A DNA stretch of 64,000 nucleotides, taken from positions 3,456,783-3,520,782 of the forward strand of contig NW_025920103.1 in assembly GCF_902686445.1 (NCBI RefSeq), in the 5' to 3' direction. This document shows, piece by piece, positions 22,353 to 33,800 of this stretch. The position numbers and the translations under genes were made by a program. The notes under the pieces were generated by a model that worked only from the letters and a program-made list of their open reading frames with translations, searched no databases and was not told where the DNA came from. The stretch is from Sciurus carolinensis (Eukaryota > Chordata > Mammalia > Rodentia > Sciuridae). Position 1 is the first letter of the stretch. Each line of letters opens with the position of its first letter.

Positions 22353-24286
22353 GTTTCCCGGGAAGTTAGAGGGAATAGGCTGTCCAAGGGCATTGATCTT
22401 GGATCTACATTCCTTGGTCCAGTGGCGACCTTTACCACATTTAAGGCAAAGGGTGAGCAGAGGTGGTTTAGCCCCTGTTTGAGGAGATATGGGTCCTTGA
22501 CCCAGTCTCCCTGTTGGGCACTCTCGCGCAAAATGGCCAGGTTGTTTGCAAGTAAAGCAAGTACGTGGGCCAGGGTTGTGAAGGGCCTTGGTGAAGGCAG
22601 TGCCAATAGCGAGACCCATGTCATGGGTCGTTCCTACCCCAGCACACAGCCTAATGAAGTCAGAAAGGTCCCCTTTATCTTTATGGGGCCGAAGAACATC
22701 TTGACATATTGGGTTGGCATTTTCAAAGGCAAGATATTTTACAAAGGAGCTCTCGCTTTCACTTGGTCCAAGTGCTCCGCAGCTAGATTAAGCCGGGCAA
22801 CAAAGTCACTGTAAGGCTCGTCAGGACCCTGATGAATTTTTGCTAGGGAGGTGGTGGCTGAGCCCTTTTGAGGGAGCCATCTCCAAGCGTGCAAACCAGC
22901 AGTTTGAACCTGTGCTAGGAGCCCAGTAGGGAAGCGCGCCTGTTTAGGGTTAGTATCAAATGGCGCATTACCCACTAGTTTCACATAGGTCCAGGACTTA
23001 GAGGAAGCCTTGGTTGAATTTTTTTGGGCAGTTTCCCAACAGTATTCCTTAAAGTCTGCGTTCCACAACAGGAAGTCACCTGCAATGAGGGTGGCTCGGG
23101 CCAAAAATTTCCAATCATTAGGGGTGAGCCATTGTGTACTATGGTTCTCTAGCAAGGCCAGTGTATAAGGTGCAGTGGGACCATACTGAGCACAAGCCTT
23201 TTTAAGTCTTTCAAGAAAACGTAGACTCAGCCTTTTATAAGAACCAAGGGCTCCACTCTGTCCAGAGGTGGGCTCCTCCTCATCCCCTGATTCCTGGTCC
23301 TCCTCTTGTTCTCCCTCTGGTTCTACCTCTTGTTCCTCCCCTGATTCCTTTTCCTGACCTCCTTCTAGACCCTCTGCTTTAGTCTGTGCAAGCTGATCTG
23401 CTTGACTGCGAGTGACTGGAAAGGCAAGAACAGGCTGACCACACGGCTTCACCTTACGAGTATTAAGGGGTTTGGGGCCAGTTTGTGTTAACTCCGTGCC
23501 CAAGGCCAGTGAGTGAAGTTCGGCATCAAGGGCTTTTAGTTCTTTTAAAAGTTGGATTTGTTCCCACCTATGTTGGAGAGACTCAAGTAAAGGGGTTAGA
23601 TTAGGCAAGGGAAGTGGGGAAAAAATATCTGGGGGGGGGGCAGTAGGTCCCTGAAGGGCCGGAGCATGAAAGGCAGGGGGTGTATAAGAGGGAAGTAGAT
23701 TTTTAAGAGGTGGCAGGTCTGGAGAATGGTGTTGAGCCGCTGCCTCCTCCAGGGTAGCCTCCTCCTCTGGGGTCACCTCATCATAGGGATTTAAAACTGG
23801 ATAAATCTTAGGGGGATTTTTAGGGGACTCTTTTGGTAAGGTGGGGTCTGGGAGGGTCCCGGGGTCTGGGAGGGTCCCAGGATCCTGAGAAGGCTGAGTA
23901 GGGGGCATTTGAATACTAACCGAAGGGCATGCCAAGGGGGGGCAAGAGGTGGATTGCATTGCCTGCTCCCCAATTTTTACAAGTTTTAAAGTACCACTGT
24001 CAAAGGGTGAACTTTTAAGAATCTCATTAATTAAATTCCAATAAGAAAAGGCAGTGACAGGCACCTTTTGAGGACCAAAAGTCTCATAATAATCTTTGAG
24101 GCAGTCTCCTACTCTGAGCCACCTTTTACCATCAATTGACCCCTCGAGGGGAAACCAAGGACACGAATCCTCTATGTATGAAAAGAACAATTTTAAGTCT
24201 TTTTTCTTAACACACGCTCCCCGAGTCTTGAGGGCCTCCTTGAGACCCGACAGAAACAAATCATGTGACTAAACTGCTTGTCCCAT
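22296..24286 (-). pseudogene. gag: ERV gag, broken
   Basis: Structural polyprotein. It starts ATG GGA CAA (24278-24286), a Met-Gly-Gln N terminus of the type that is myristoylated, in a CCATGGG context. Codon 6 is TAG (24069 is not involved; the stop lies at 24269-24271), after which the matrix frame runs on without interruption. Then come a Pro-rich segment with a repeated PDPGTL unit, a PTAP late-domain motif, a Glu-rich stretch (about 23270-23360), and capsid with the major homology region QGPDEP...F..RL (about 22800). A one-base frameshift near 22770-22785 moves the remainder to another frame, which carries two CCHC zinc knuckles, CFTCKQPGHFAREC and CLKCGKGRHWTKEC, and ends at 22296. Family membership is clear; expression is unlikely given the codon-6 stop. 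Confidence 0.93.
22353..22359 (-). promoter_or_regulatory. gag-pro -1 ribosomal frameshift heptamer GGGAAAC
   Basis: G GGA AAC lies in phase with the nucleocapsid frame, downstream of the second zinc knuckle and upstream of the gag stop. GGGAAAC is the gag-pro slippery sequence of D-type simian retroviruses; MMTV uses AAAAAAC instead. Confidence 0.8.
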
Positions 24287-24295
24287 GGTATGTCA

Positions 24296-24305
24296 CTCAC
24301 CTTGC
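24296..24305 (-). promoter_or_regulatory. Major 5' splice donor of the ERV
   Basis: GCAAG|GTGAG on the minus strand, with the junction between 24301 and 24300, lies about 10 bases upstream of the gag ATG. It is a near-perfect consensus donor in the expected leader position and would serve the spliced env mRNA. I did not locate the env acceptor with confidence. Confidence 0.65.
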
Positions 24306-24428
24306 ACTGGCCTCACTCTCCTCCTGGATCTGACTCCCGGTTGCTTTTACCGAGGCGATCCCGAATCCCGCTTGGCCAAGTCTTCCCCAGAGGGCGGCGT
24401 TCGCTTCTCTGGCAAAGGTTCCAATCAA

Positions 24429-24443
24429 CCACGTTGGGCGCCA
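24429..24443 (-). promoter_or_regulatory. Primer binding site, tRNA-Lys(1,2) type
   Basis: TGGCGCCCAACGTGG begins two bases after the 5' LTR on the minus strand. It matches 15 bases of the site complementary to the 3' end of tRNA-Lys1,2, the primer of Mason-Pfizer-type betaretroviruses. The Lys3 site used by MMTV differs after TGGCGCCC. Confidence 0.88.
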
Positions 24444-24445
24444 AC

Positions 24446-24848
24446 TGTCCCGACCCGCGGGACATCAACGCAGGACGACAAACCTAAGAGAGAAGGAATG
24501 AAGGGACAAGAGACACAGGGAGTGACAGCAAGACAGGAATTCTGATCAAGCTGAAAATTTTTATTGTTCTCAAGGGTATTTATGCTGAGGGAATGAGGGG
24601 TATGATGAGACACAGGATGGTTGGCTGTGTTTTTCTTTTGGGCTCTTGATAAGGTGCAAGTTCATGCCGGTGGGCCATAGGCAGAACTATCAGCCGGGAG
24701 TGGGAAGGGGGAGTGCTCGGGGAATCCATCAGCCTTCAGCTGCAGGGTGTTTGTGCAGGGCAGGCAACCGCAAAATGCTCCCTGGGCTGCTGCTTATCAT
24801 AAAGGTCAGAATGTCCTCAGAATGAGAACTTCTTCTTGGTCCCTGACA
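24446..24848 (-). mobile_element. 5' LTR of the D-type ERV
   Basis: A 403-bp LTR with the same ends as the 3' LTR; AATAAA on the minus strand at 24560-24565, with a TATA-like CATAAATACC upstream. It differs from the 3' LTR at about 16 positions by hand count, mostly transitions. Short for a retroviral LTR but within the range of D-type viruses. Confidence 0.95.
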
Positions 24849-27800
24849 GCCCAGTGCACAGAGCCCAGAGCATAGAACCAGAGTATAGAAAGGCCATGTC
24901 CCAGGATGACAGCACAGAGCACAGAGAACAGAACCAGAGCCCAAAGAGTGGAGTTCAGAACACAGAACAAAGAGCACAGAGCCAGGACCCAGAGACAGAG
25001 ACAGAATTCAGAACCCAGGCCAAGATTATTGAGACAGAGCCTAGAGCCAGAGCACAGAGCACAGAGTGCTGAGCACAGAGCACAGAGTCACAGAAAAGAA
25101 TGCAGAGCACAGAGCACAGAGTGCAGAGCACCCAGACCAGAGCACAGAGCACAAAGACCAAAGAACAGAACACAGAACCAGAGCCAGAATATAGAGACAG
25201 CATAGAGCACAGAGCACAGAGACCATAGCACAGAGCACAGAGCCCAGAGCACAAAGCACAGAGCACAGAGACCACAGCATGGAGCACAGAGACCAGAGTT
25301 TAGAGTCTAGAACCCAGAGCCCAGAGTGCAGAAATCAGTCACACAGAGCCCACATCCCAGAGCACAGAGTGCAGAGCCCAGTGCCCAGAGCCCAGAGCAT
25401 AGATCCAGAGTACAGAGCTGGAACACAGAGCTCACATCCCAGACTCACAGCACAGAGCACAGAGAATAGAGACAGAGACCACAGCCAGATCCCAGAGCAC
25501 AAAGTATAGAACACAGGACACAGAGCACAAAGCACAGAGTCAAAGACAGAGAACAAAGACAGAGTTCAGAGCCCAGACACAGAGTATTGAGACAGAGCCT
25601 AGAGCCAGAGCCATGATCACACACCCCAGAGCACAGAGCCCAGAGCCCAGAGCCACAGCACAGAGCATAGAGCACAGAGCACAGACCACAGACCACAGAC
25701 CAGAGACCAGAGCACAGAGCACAGAGTACAGAACCAGAGCCAGAGTATAAAGACAGAACACACAGCACAGAGCACAGAGCACACAGACCAGAGCGCAGAG
25801 CACAGAGCAGAGAGCCCAGAGCCAGAGCCCAGAGCACAGAGCACAGAGCAAAGAGCCCAGAGAACAGAGCCCATTGCACAGAACACAGAGCACAAAGCCA
25901 GAACCCAGAGCACAGAGTGCAGAGAACAGAAGACAGAGCATAGAGCAAGAGCACTGATCCAGAACCCAGAGCACAGAGTGCAGAACACAGAGCACAGAGC
26001 ACAGAGCCAGGACACAGAGAACAGAGACAGAGATCAGAGCCCACACCCAGAGAACTGAGACAGAGCCTAGAACCAGAGCCCAGAACACAGAGCAGAGACC
26101 AGAGCATGGAGCAGAGAGACCAGAGCAGAGAGCACAGGGCCCAGAGCCAGGAGCACAGAACACAGCGCAGAGTGCAGAGACCAGAGCCCAGAGCACAGGG
26201 CTCAGAGCCCAGAGCTCACAGCCAGAGCCAGAATACAGAGAGAGAGCACAGAGGACAGTCACCACAGTCCAGAGCACAGAGCACAGAGCACAGATTCACT
26301 GCTCAGAGCACAGAGCATAGAGCACAGAGCACAGAGCACAGAGACCAGAGCACAGAGCACAGGGCACAGGGCACAGAGACCAGAGCACAGAACACAGAGC
26401 CAGAGCCAGAGTACAGAGACAGAGCACACAGCACAAAGCACAGAGCACAGTGACAAGAGTGCAGAGCACATAGCAGAGAGCACAGAACCAGAGTCCAGAG
26501 CACAGAGTGCAGAGCACGTAGCCCAGTACACAGAGCACTGATCACAGTGACTAGAGCACAGAGCACAAAGCAGAGAGCACAGAGACAGAGCCCAGAGAAC
26601 AGAGTCCAGTGCACAGAGCACAGAGCACAGAGTGCAGAGAATAGAGGACAAAGCACCGAGCAAGAGCATAGAAACAGGGCACAGAGAACAGAGACAGAGA
26701 TCAGAGGCCAGAACAAGAGTATTGTGACAGAGCCTAGATCCAGAGCACAGAGCACAGAGCACAGAGTCACAGCAGAGAGCGCAGAGTATGGAGCACAGAG
26801 CACAGAATAAAAAGCACAGAGATCAAAGCACAAAGCACAGAGACCAGAGCCCAGAGCCCAGAGCACAGAGCCCAGAACACAAAGCCCAGAACACAAAGCC
26901 CAGAGCCCAGAGCTCAGAGCACAGAACAGAGTCCAGAGACCAAAGTACAGGTCACAGAGCACAGAGCACAGAGCACACAGCAAGAGTCTAGAGTCAGAGC
27001 CCAGAGCACAGAGCACAAGGCACAGAGAACAGAGAAGAAAAAACAGAGCAGAAAACACAGAGCAGGAGCCCAGAGCCAGAGCCCAGACACAGAGAGCAGA
27101 TCACAGAGCACAGAGCACAAAACCAAAGCCTAGAACCCAGAGTACAAAGCACAGTGCACAGAGTAAAGAACACAGAGACCAGAGCACAGAGCACAAACCA
27201 GAGCACAGAGCACTGACCCGAGAAAACAGACCTGACAGCACCAACCCAGAGATCTGGGTTCTGGTTCTGTGCTCTGGACACTAGTCACTGTTCTTTGTGC
27301 TCTGTGCGCTGTATCTGTATTCTGGCTCTGGCTCTAAGCTCTGGCTCTGGGCTCTGTGCTCTGTGTTCTCTTCTCTTGGCTCTGGGCTCTGAGCTCTGGG
27401 CTCTGGTCTCTGTGCTCTGTGAACTGTACTTTGGTCTCTGGTCTCTGACCTCTGTACACTGTGCTGTGGTCTCTGTGCTCTGTGCTCTGTGCTCTGGGCT
27501 CTGTGCTCTGTTCTCTGTGCTGTGGTCTCTGTGCTCTGAGCTCTGGGCACTTTCCTCTGTCTCTGGGCTCTGTGTTGTTACCTCTGTGCTGTGCGCTGTT
27601 AGCTCTTGGCTCTGGTCTGTGTGTTTTCTCTCTCTACACTTGGTCTGGTCTCTGGGCTCTGCGTGCTGTGCTCCTTTCTCTGTGCTCTGAGCTCTGTGCT
27701 CTCTACTCTAGGCTCTGGGCTCTGTGTTCTGACTCTGTACTCTGGGTCTGTGCTCTGGCCTCTCGTCTCTTTGCTCTGGCTCTGTGCTCTGGGCTCTGGG

Positions 27801-30800
27801 CTCATTGATTAATGCTCTGGGCTCTGGGCTCTGGGCACTGTGCTCTCTGCTCTGGTCTGTAATCACTGTGCTCTGAGTTCTGTGCTCTGTCTCTGTACTC
27901 TGCCTCTGTACTCTGGGTCTGGGTTCTCTGCTGTGTGCTCTGTGCTCTGGTGTCTGGGAATTGTGCTCTGGGCTCAGGTCTCTGGTCACTGTACACTGTG
28001 CTTTGTACTCTGGACACTGTATTTTGTGTTCTGGGTTCTGCACTCTTGCCTCTGGCTCTGTGCTCTGTCCTTTCTGCTCTGGTCTGTGGTCACTGTGCTC
28101 TGTGCTCTGTGCTCTGTGTTCTGGGCTCTCAGCTCTATGCTCTGCACTTGGTCTGTGTGCTCTGTGCTCTGGTCTCTGTGCTCTGTGCTCTGTACTCTGC
28201 ACTGTGTGCTCTGGCTCTGTGCTCTGTGCTCTCTGCTCTGGTCTGTGTGCTCTGGGCTCTGGGTCTAGGCTCTGTCTCAATACTTTGGGTCTGGGCTCTG
28301 AACTATGTCCCTGTTGTCTGGGTCCTGGCTCTGTGATCTGTGCTGTGCACTCTGGGCTCTGGGCTCTGGCTCTGGATTCCTACTCTGTTCTCTGTGCTCT
28401 GTGCTCAGGGCTCTGTGCTCTGTGCTCGTTGATCTTTGCTCTGTCCACTGGGCTGTGTGCTCTAGGCTGTGGCTCTAGGCTCTGTGTTAGTACTCTGTGT
28501 CTGGTCCCTGAACTCTGTCTCTTTTCTCTGGGTACTGGCTCTGTGCTCTGTGCTCTCTGCTGTGGCTTTGTGCCCTGCAATGTGTGCTTTGGATTCTGAG
28601 ATCTGGGTTCTGGCTCTGGGCACTGTCTCTGCCTCTGGGTCTGGACTCTGTGCTCTGTGCACTGTGCTATGGCTCTGTTCTCTCTGCTCTTTGCTCTACA
28701 CTCTGTGCTCTGAACTCTGGCTCTGGGCTCCTGCTCGGAACCAGAGCACAGAGTCACAGCACAGAGACCAGAACACAGAGCACGTAAAAAGAGCACAGAG
28801 CACACAGCACAGAGCAATAGCACAGTGCACAGAGCACAGAGCTCAGACCCAGAGTCAGAGACATTGTCCAGAATAAGAGCCCAGAGCACAGAGTGCAGAG
28901 CACAGTGCCAGAGCCCTGAGCACAGAGCACATAGCACAGAGCCAGACCACAGAGCACAGATTGCCTAGCACAGTGACCAGAGCCCAGAACACAGAGCTCA
29001 GAGCACACAGCACACAGAACAAGCATAGAGCCTCGTGCACAAATCAATGAACCCAGAGCCGAGAGTACAGAGCCTAGAGCCCAGAACACAGTGCCAGAGC
29101 ACAGAGACCAGAGCACAGAGCACAGAGCCAGAGCACACAGCCCAATCCCAGAGCTCAGACCCAGAGTACAGAGACAAAACTCAGAGCCCAGACACTAGAG
29201 TATAGGGCACAGAGAACAGAGCACAGAGCACAGAGTCTAGTGCCCAGAGCAATTGCAGCAAGACAGAACACAGAGATCAGAGCCCAGACCTCAGAGCACA
29301 GAGCACAGAGAACAAAGCTCAGATAGAGAACACAGAACCCAGAATCCAGTGCAGAAATCAATGAGCCCATAGCACAGAGCACAGAGAACAGAGACCAGAG
29401 CAGAGACCAGAGCTCAGAGACAGAGCATAGCGCACAGAGCCCAGAGCCCAGGGCATGAATGAAGAAGCCCAGAGCACAGAGCACAGAGAACAGAGACCAG
29501 ATCACAGAGACCAGAACTCAGAGACAGAGCACAGAGCACTGAGCTCAGAGCATAGGTCCAGAGTACAGAGACAGAAGACAGAGCCCACATCCCGAGCTCA
29601 CAGCACAGAGCACAGAGAACAGAGAGAGAGCCCAGAGTACAGAGTGCAGAACACAGAGCACAGAGCTCAGAGCCAGAGCCCAGACACAGAGCACAGAGCA
29701 CAGAGCACAGAGCCCAGGGCACAGAGCCCAGAGCCCAGAGGCCAGAGCCCAGGGAACAGAGCTCAGAGACAGAGCATACAGCACAGAACTCAGACACCAG
29801 AGACCATAGCAGAGAGCACAGACCCAGAGCCCAGAGCACAGATCACAGAGCTGAGCACAGATCACAGAGCACAGAACCAAACCCAGAGCAGAGAGTACAG
29901 AGCACAGAGCACAGAGTAAAGAGCCCAGAGACCAGAGCACAGAGCACAAACCACAGCACAGAGCACGGAATCAGAGCACAGAGCACACAGCATATTGCAA
30001 GATAACAGTGCAGAGAGCACAGAGCTCAGACCCAGAGTCAGAGACATTGCCCAGAGCAAGAGCCCTGAGCACAGAGCCCTGTTCCTGTCCCTGGGCTCTG
30101 TATCTGTGCTCTGGGCTCTCTCTCTATACTGTGGCTCTGGCTCTGACTCTTTGCTTGGTGTTCTGTATTCTGTGCTCTGGCCTCTGAGCTCTGTACTCTG
30201 TGTGCTGAGCTCTGAGCTCTGTGCTCTGTGCTCTGGTCTGGGATCACTGTGCTCTGTTCTCTGTGCTGTTTCTGTGCACTGGCTATGTGCTCAGGGCTCT
30301 GGCTTTCGGTACTTTCTCTGAATCTGGGTCTGGTCTCTGTGCTCTGTGCACTGTGCTCTGATTCTGTGCTCTGTGCTCTGAGTTCTGCACTCTGGGCTCT
30401 GGGCTCTGGCTCTGGGCTCCTTCTCTCTGTGTTCTGGCTTTGTGCTCTGTGCTCTGCACTCTGTGCTCTGGGCTTTCTCTCTATTCTCTGTGCTCTCTGC
30501 TGTGAACTCTGGGTTGTGGCCTCTGAGTTCTGTCTCTGAACTCTGGCTTTATGCTGTGACCTATGTGCTCTCTTTTCTGGTCTCTGATCTCTGTGCTCTG
30601 TACTCTGACTTGGCTCTGGCCTTGTACTATGTGCTCTGGACTCTCTGCTCTGGGCTCTGTGCTCTATTCTCTGGTCTCTGTGCACTGGTCTCTGAGTTCT
30701 GTACTCTGGGCTCTTGTCTCTGGGCTCTGCGGTCTGTGCCCTGGGCGCTCTGTTCTGGGTTCTGTGCTCAGTGCTCTGGCTATGTGCTCTGGGTGCTGTG

Positions 30801-33800
30801 CTCTGGGCTCTGTCTACGTACTCTGTGCTAGGTCTCCCTGCTCTGTGGTCTGCACTCTGTGCTCTGGTCTCTGGCTCTGGACTCTGGCTCTGTGCTCTGC
30901 ACTCTGTGCTCTGTGCTCTGTGTTCTGTGCTCTGGCTATGTGCTCTGGGCTCTGGCTATGTTCTCTGGACACTGACCATGTGCTCTGTCCTCTGTACTCT
31001 TGGTCTGGGCTCTGGTCTCTGTCTCTGTAGTCTGGATCTGGGCTCTGTGCAAGGTGCTCTGTGCTCTTGGCTCTGTGCTCTGTGCTCTGTGCTCTGGCTC
31101 TGTGCTCTCTGTGCTGGGTTCTGTGCTCTGGCTGTGTCCTCTATGCTCTGTTCTCTGTGTTTTCTTCTCTGGCTCTGTGCTCTGCATTATGAGTCTGGGT
31201 TCTGGCTATAGGCTCTGGTTCTTTGCTCAATCACTGTGCTCTATGCTCTGGTCTCTGTGATTTGCACTCTGTGCTCAGGCTCTGTGCTCTGGCTGTGTTC
31301 TCTGTGCTCTGTGCTCTGGCTCTGTGCTTTGGACTGTGATTCTTGGATCTGTGCTCTGATCTCTGTGATGATGATCTGCTCTGTACTCTCTGCTCTGGGC
31401 TCTGACTCTGGGCTCTGTCTCTGTAATCTGGCTTTGTCTTTGAGCTCTGGGCTCTGGGCTCTGTGTTGTATCTTTGTATTGTGGGTCTCGGCTCTGGGCT
31501 CTGAGCATCATGCTCTGGTCTCTTTGCTCTGGCTCTGTCCTCTGCTCTGTGATCTGCACTCTGTGCTCTGCACTGTGAGTTTTGTGCTCTGGCTGTGGGC
31601 TCTGGCAGTGTCTGCTGTGCTCTGTGCTCTATTCTCTGGGCTGGGTGCTCTGTGCTCTACACTATGAGCTCTGGGCTCTGACTCTGGGTTCTGGCTCTGT
31701 GTTCTGGCTCTGTCTCTGAGCTCTGGGCTCTAAGTTCTTCACGCTATGTCTGTACTCTGTTCTGTGCTCTGTGTTCTGCACTATGCACTCTGTAATATGT
31801 CTCTAGACTCTGAACTCTGGACTTTGTGCTCTCTGCTTAGGGTTCTGGACTCGGGCTCTGTGTTCTGTCTCTATACTCTGGGTCTGGGCTCTCGGCTCTA
31901 TACTCTGTGCTCAGTTATCTTTGCTATGAGCTCTAGGATCTGGTGTCTGTGCTCTGGTCTCTATGCTCTGTGCTCTGTGCTCTGTTCTCTGGGCTCTGGG
32001 CACTTTGCTCTGTACTCTGGTCTTTGTTCTCTGTGCTCTGGCTCTGTGCTTTGAGCTCTCTGTTCTGGGCTGTGTGCTCTGGGCTTTGGCTGTAGGCTTT
32101 GTATCAATACTCTGGGTCTGGACTCTGAACTCTGTCTTTGTTCTCTGGGTCCTGACTCTGTGCTCTGTGCTGTGTGTACTGCACTCTGTGCTTGGGCTCT
32201 GGCTCTGGGCTCTTTGCTATGGGCTCTGTGTTCTGTAATCTGTGATCTGCACTCAGTGCACTGGGCTTTGTGCTTCGGGCCCTTGGTTCTGTGCTCTGTG
32301 CTATGATCTCAGGCTCTGGGCTCTGTGTTCTGTGCTATGGACCCTGGTCTCTGAGCTCTGTGTTCTGTGAAATGTCTCTGAACTCTGTTCTCTGTGCTCT
32401 GTGCTCTGTGCTATGGGCTCTGTTCTGTGTTATTTGCACTCAGTGCTCTTTGCTATGGGCTATGTGCTCTGGGCGGTGCATGTGGTGTTCTGTGATTGGT
32501 ACTCTGTGGTCTGGGCTCTGGCTCTATGATCTGCACACTCTGCTTTGGACTATGGGTAATGTCCTCTGTGCTCTGAGCTCTGTGCTGTGTTCTCTGTGCT
32601 CTGTGCTCTGGGCTCTGGGCTCAGAGCAGAAGCCCAGAGCCAGAGCCCAGAGCACAGTGCCCAGAACCCTGAGCAAGGAGCACAGAGATAGAGCACAGAG
32701 CCCAGACCCAGAGTCAGAGACAGTGCCCAGAGCAAGAGCCCAGAATGCAGAGCACAGAGCACAGAGCACATTGAACAAAAACCAGAGCACAGAGCACAGG
32801 ACCCAAAGCACAGAGTACAGAGTGCACAGCACACAGCACAGAGAATAGCTCAGTGCACATATCATAGGCCCAGAGTCAACAGTACAGAGCCCAGAGGCCA
32901 GAGCTGAGAGAGAGAGCACAGAGCACACAGCACAGACCAGAGAGACCAGAGTACATAGCACATAGCTTAGAGCATAGATCCAGAATACAGAGACAGAAGG
33001 CAGAGCCCAAATCCCAGAGCTTACAGCACAGAGCACAGAGAACATATAGAGAGCCCAGAGCCCAGAGTGCAGAGCACAGAGCACAGAGCCAGATCACAGA
33101 ACACAGAGCACAGAGCTCAGAGCACAGAGATCATAGCACAGAGCACAGAGCCCAGAATTCAGAGCACAGCGTCCGGGAACCCAGCACAGAGCACAGAGCA
33201 CAGAGACCACAGCACAGATCCCAGAGGCCAGAGTCCAGAGCCCAGAGAACAGAATGCAGAGACTGAGCACACAGCACTGAGCTCAGAGACATGAGACCAT
33301 AGCAGAGAGCACAGAGCCCAGAGCCCAGAAACCAGAGCACAGAGCACAGAGCCCAGAGCACACAGTACAGAGCACAGAGCTGCCGCCCAGAGCCAGAGGC
33401 CAGAATGCAGTGTGCAGAGCACAGAACACATTGACCAGAGGCCAGAACACAGAGCACAGAGCATAGAGCCCAGAGCCCAGAGCACAGAGCCAGAACACAG
33501 AGTGCAGAGCACAGAGCACAGAACCCAGGGAACAGAGCCAAGATCACAGAGCACAGAGCGCATTGATCAGAGACCAGAGAACAGAGCACAGAGCACAGAG
33601 CACAGAGAAGAGTGTAGAGTACAATGACCAGAGCCCAGAGCACAAAGCACAGAGCACCCAGCACACAGCACAGACCACAGAGCACAGTGCACAAATCCAC
33701 GAGCTCAGAGCCAAGAGTACAGAGCCCAGAGACCAGAGCTCAGAGCCAGAGCACAGAGACCAAAGCACAGAATACAGACCTAGAGCACACAGCGAAATCC

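Larger units (their letters stand above)
16224..24848 (-). mobile_element. Near full-length D-type betaretrovirus-like endogenous retrovirus
   Basis: An 8.6-kb provirus inserted in the satellite, read on the minus strand: 5' LTR (24446-24848), primer binding site, gag, pro, pol, env, CTE-like element, polypurine tract, 3' LTR (16224-16626). Flanking GCCCAG at 16218-16223 and 24849-24854 gives a 6-bp target duplication, the length usual for betaretrovirus-like elements. The combination of a lysine-1,2-type primer site, dUTPase fused to protease, two -1 frameshift sites and a gamma-type env is the D-type (simian retrovirus-like) layout. All genes carry stops or frameshifts, so it is a fossil. 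The LTRs differ at about 16 of 403 positions by hand count (about 4%); the date depends on the substitution rate used. Confidence 0.95.

Noticed and set aside
22137..22814. 225-residue plus-strand frame
   Set aside because: Antisense shadow of the ERV gag/pro region, whose minus-strand products have clear zinc knuckles and dUTPase motifs.
16218..24854. Treating the GCCCAG flanks as conclusive proof of the target duplication
   Set aside because: GCCCAG is very common in the surrounding satellite. The match is consistent with a 6-bp duplication but weak by itself; the LTR, primer-site and polypurine boundaries carry the call.
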